64,000 nt of DNA, from NCBI RefSeq assembly GCF_016097555.1, contig NC_054709.1, positions 32,439,299 through 32,503,298 on the forward strand. Reading direction: 5' to 3'. How positions within the stretch are numbered: the first letter of the stretch is position 1; each line of letters opens with the position of its first letter. The stretch is from Gigantopelta aegis. Lineage: Eukaryota > Mollusca > Gastropoda > Neomphalida > Peltospiridae. Made by a program: the position numbers and the translations under genes. Positions 55,001 to 58,000 of the stretch are shown one piece after another. Under the pieces are notes generated by a model. That model had not been told where the DNA came from, made no database searches, and saw nothing but the letters and a program-made list of their open reading frames with translations.

Positions 55001-58000
55001 TAACGACACCACTAGGCCACCATTGATTAATTAATCATTGGTTATTGGATGTCAAACACTTGGTAATTGTTTAACGACACCACTAGGTTACATTGATTAA
55101 TTAATCATTGGTTATTGGATGTCAAACATTTGGTAATTGTTTGTTTAACGACACCACTAGGCCACCATTGATTAATTAATCATTGGTTATTGGATGTCAA
55201 ACACTTGGTAATTGTTTAACGACACCACTAGGCCACCATTGATTAATTAATCATTGGTTATTGGATGTCAAACACTTGGTAATTGTTTGTTTAACGACAC
55301 CACTAGGCCACCATTGATTAATTAATCATTGGTTATTGGATGTCAAACACTTGGTAATTGTTTGTTTCACGACACCACTAGGTTACATTGATTAATTAAT
55401 CATTGGTTATTGGATGTCAAACATTTGGTAATTGTTTGTTTAACGACACCACTAGGTTACATTGATTAATTAATCATTGGTTATTGGATGTCAAACATTT
55501 GGTAATTGTTTGTTTAACGACACCACTAGGCCACCATTGATTAATTAATCATTGGTTATTGGATGTCAAACACTTGGTAATTGTTTGTTTAACGACACCA
55601 CTAGGCCACCATTGATTAATTAATCATTGGTTATTGGATGTCAAACATTTGGTAATTGTTTGTTTAACGACACCACTAGGCCACCATTGATTAATTAATC
55701 ATTGGTTATTGGATGTCAAACACTTGGTAATTGTTTAACGACACCACTAGGTTACATTGATTAATTAAGCATTGGTTATTGGATGTCAAACATTTGGTAA
55801 TTGTTTGTTTAACGACACCACTAGGCCACCATTGATTAATTAATCATTGGTTATTGGATGTCAAACATTTGGTAATTGTTTGTTTAACGACACCACTAGG
55901 TTACATTGATTAATTAATCATTGGTTATTGGATGTCAAACATTTGGTAATTGTTTGTTTAACGACATCACTAGGCCACCATTGATTAATTAATCATTGGT
56001 TATTGGATGTCAAACACTTGGTAATTGTTTAACGACACCACTAGGTTACATTGATTAATTAATCATTGGTTATTGGATGTCAAACATTTGGTAATTGTTT
56101 GTTTAACGACACCACTAGGCCACCATTGATTAATTAATCATTGGTTATTGGATGTCAAACACTTGATAATTGTTTGTTTCACGACACCACTAGGTTACAT
56201 TGATTAATTAATCATTGGTTATTGGATGTCAAACATTTGGTAATTGTTTGTTTCACGACACCACTAGGCCACCATTGATTAATTAATCATTGGTTATTGG
56301 ATGTCAAACACTTGGTAATTGTTTGTTTAACGACACCACTAGGCCACCATTGATTAATTAATCATTGGTTATTGGATGTCAAACATTTGGTAATTGTTTG
56401 TTTAACGACACCACTAGGCCACCATTGATTAATTAATCATTGGTTATTGGATGTCAAACACTTGGTAATTGTTTAACGACACCACTAGGTTACATTGATT
56501 AATTAATCATTGGTTATTGGATGTCAAACATTTGGTAATTGTTTGTTTAACGACATCACTAGGCCACCATTGATTAATTAATCATTGGTTATTGGATGTC
56601 AAACATTTGGTAATTGTTTGTTTAACGACACCACTAGGTTACATTGATTAATTAATCATTGGTTATTGGATGTCAAACATTTGGTAATTGTTTGTTTAAC
56701 GACACCACTAGGTTACATTGATTAATTAATCATTGGTTATTGGATGTCAAACATTTGGTAATTGTTTGTTTAACGACACCAGTAGGCCACATTGATTAAT
56801 TAATCATTGGTTATTGGATGTCAAACACTTGGTAATTGTTTAACGACACCACTAGGTTACATTGATTTATTAATCATCGGCTATTGGATGTCAAACATAT
56901 GGTCAAAGAGGAAACCCTCTACATTTTTTTCAATTAGTAGCAATGTATCTTTTATATGCACCATCCCACAGACAGGATAGTACATACCACGGCCTTTGAT
57001 ATACCAGTTGTGGTGCACTGGACCATTAGTAGCAAGGGATCTTTTATATATGCACCATCCCACAAACAGGATAGTACATACCACGGCCTTTGATATACCA
57101 GTTGTGGTGCACTGGACCATTAGTAGCAAGGGATCTTTTATATGCACCATCCCACAGACAGGATAGTACATACCACGGCCTTTGATATACCAGTTGTGGT
57201 GCACTGGACCATTAGTAGCAAGGGATCTTTTATATGCACCATCCCAGACAGGATAGTACATACCACGGCCTTTGATATACCAGTTGTGGTGCACTGGACC
57301 ATTAGTAGCAAGGGATCTTTTATATGCACCATCCCACAGACAGGATAGTAGATACCACGGCCTTTGATATACCAGTTGTGGTGCACTGGACCATTAGTAG
57401 CAAGGGATCTTTTATATGCACCATCCCACAGACAGGATAGTACATACCACGGCCTTTGATATACCAGTTGTGGTGCACTGGACCATTAGTAGCAAGGGAT
57501 CTTTTATATGCACCATCCCACAGACAGGATAGTACATACCACGGCCTTTGATATACCAGTTGTGGTGCACTGGACCATTAGTAGCAAGGGATCTTTTATA
57601 TGCACCATCCCACAGACAGGATAGTACATACCGCGGCCTTTGATATACCAGTTGTGGTGCACTGGCTGGAACGAGAAATAGCCTAATGGGCCCACTGTCG
57701 GGGATCGATCTCAAACCAACCACGCATCAAGCGAGCGTTTTACCACTGGGCTACGACCCGCCCCATGGTAAAATGTAGAACTTTGGTTTCCTCTGAAGAC
57801 TATAAGTAAGTAAGAATGATAAAGAAAGGTGCTCTAGTGGTGCCGTTAAACAATACAAACTAATTAATTAAAACATAAAAAGCAAGAATAATTCAGTAGG
57901 AACTCACCCCGTGCACACTGAATGTAATGTCGCAGATCTTTCTGAACCTTGTGTGCCACTTCCTGGAGTAAAAAAAATAAGATTAATAATTAATCAGTGT

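Larger units (their letters stand above)
54625..57765 (-). mobile_element. SINE (head 1 / tail B) expanded to 3.1 kb by two internal arrays
   Basis: The element reads, on the minus strand, head 1 (57765 to about 57665), core, tail B, as usual, but the core segment is repeated 8 times and the tail segment about 31 times (listed separately). Outside the arrays the order and content are those of a normal 310-bp SINE. Confidence 0.9.
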
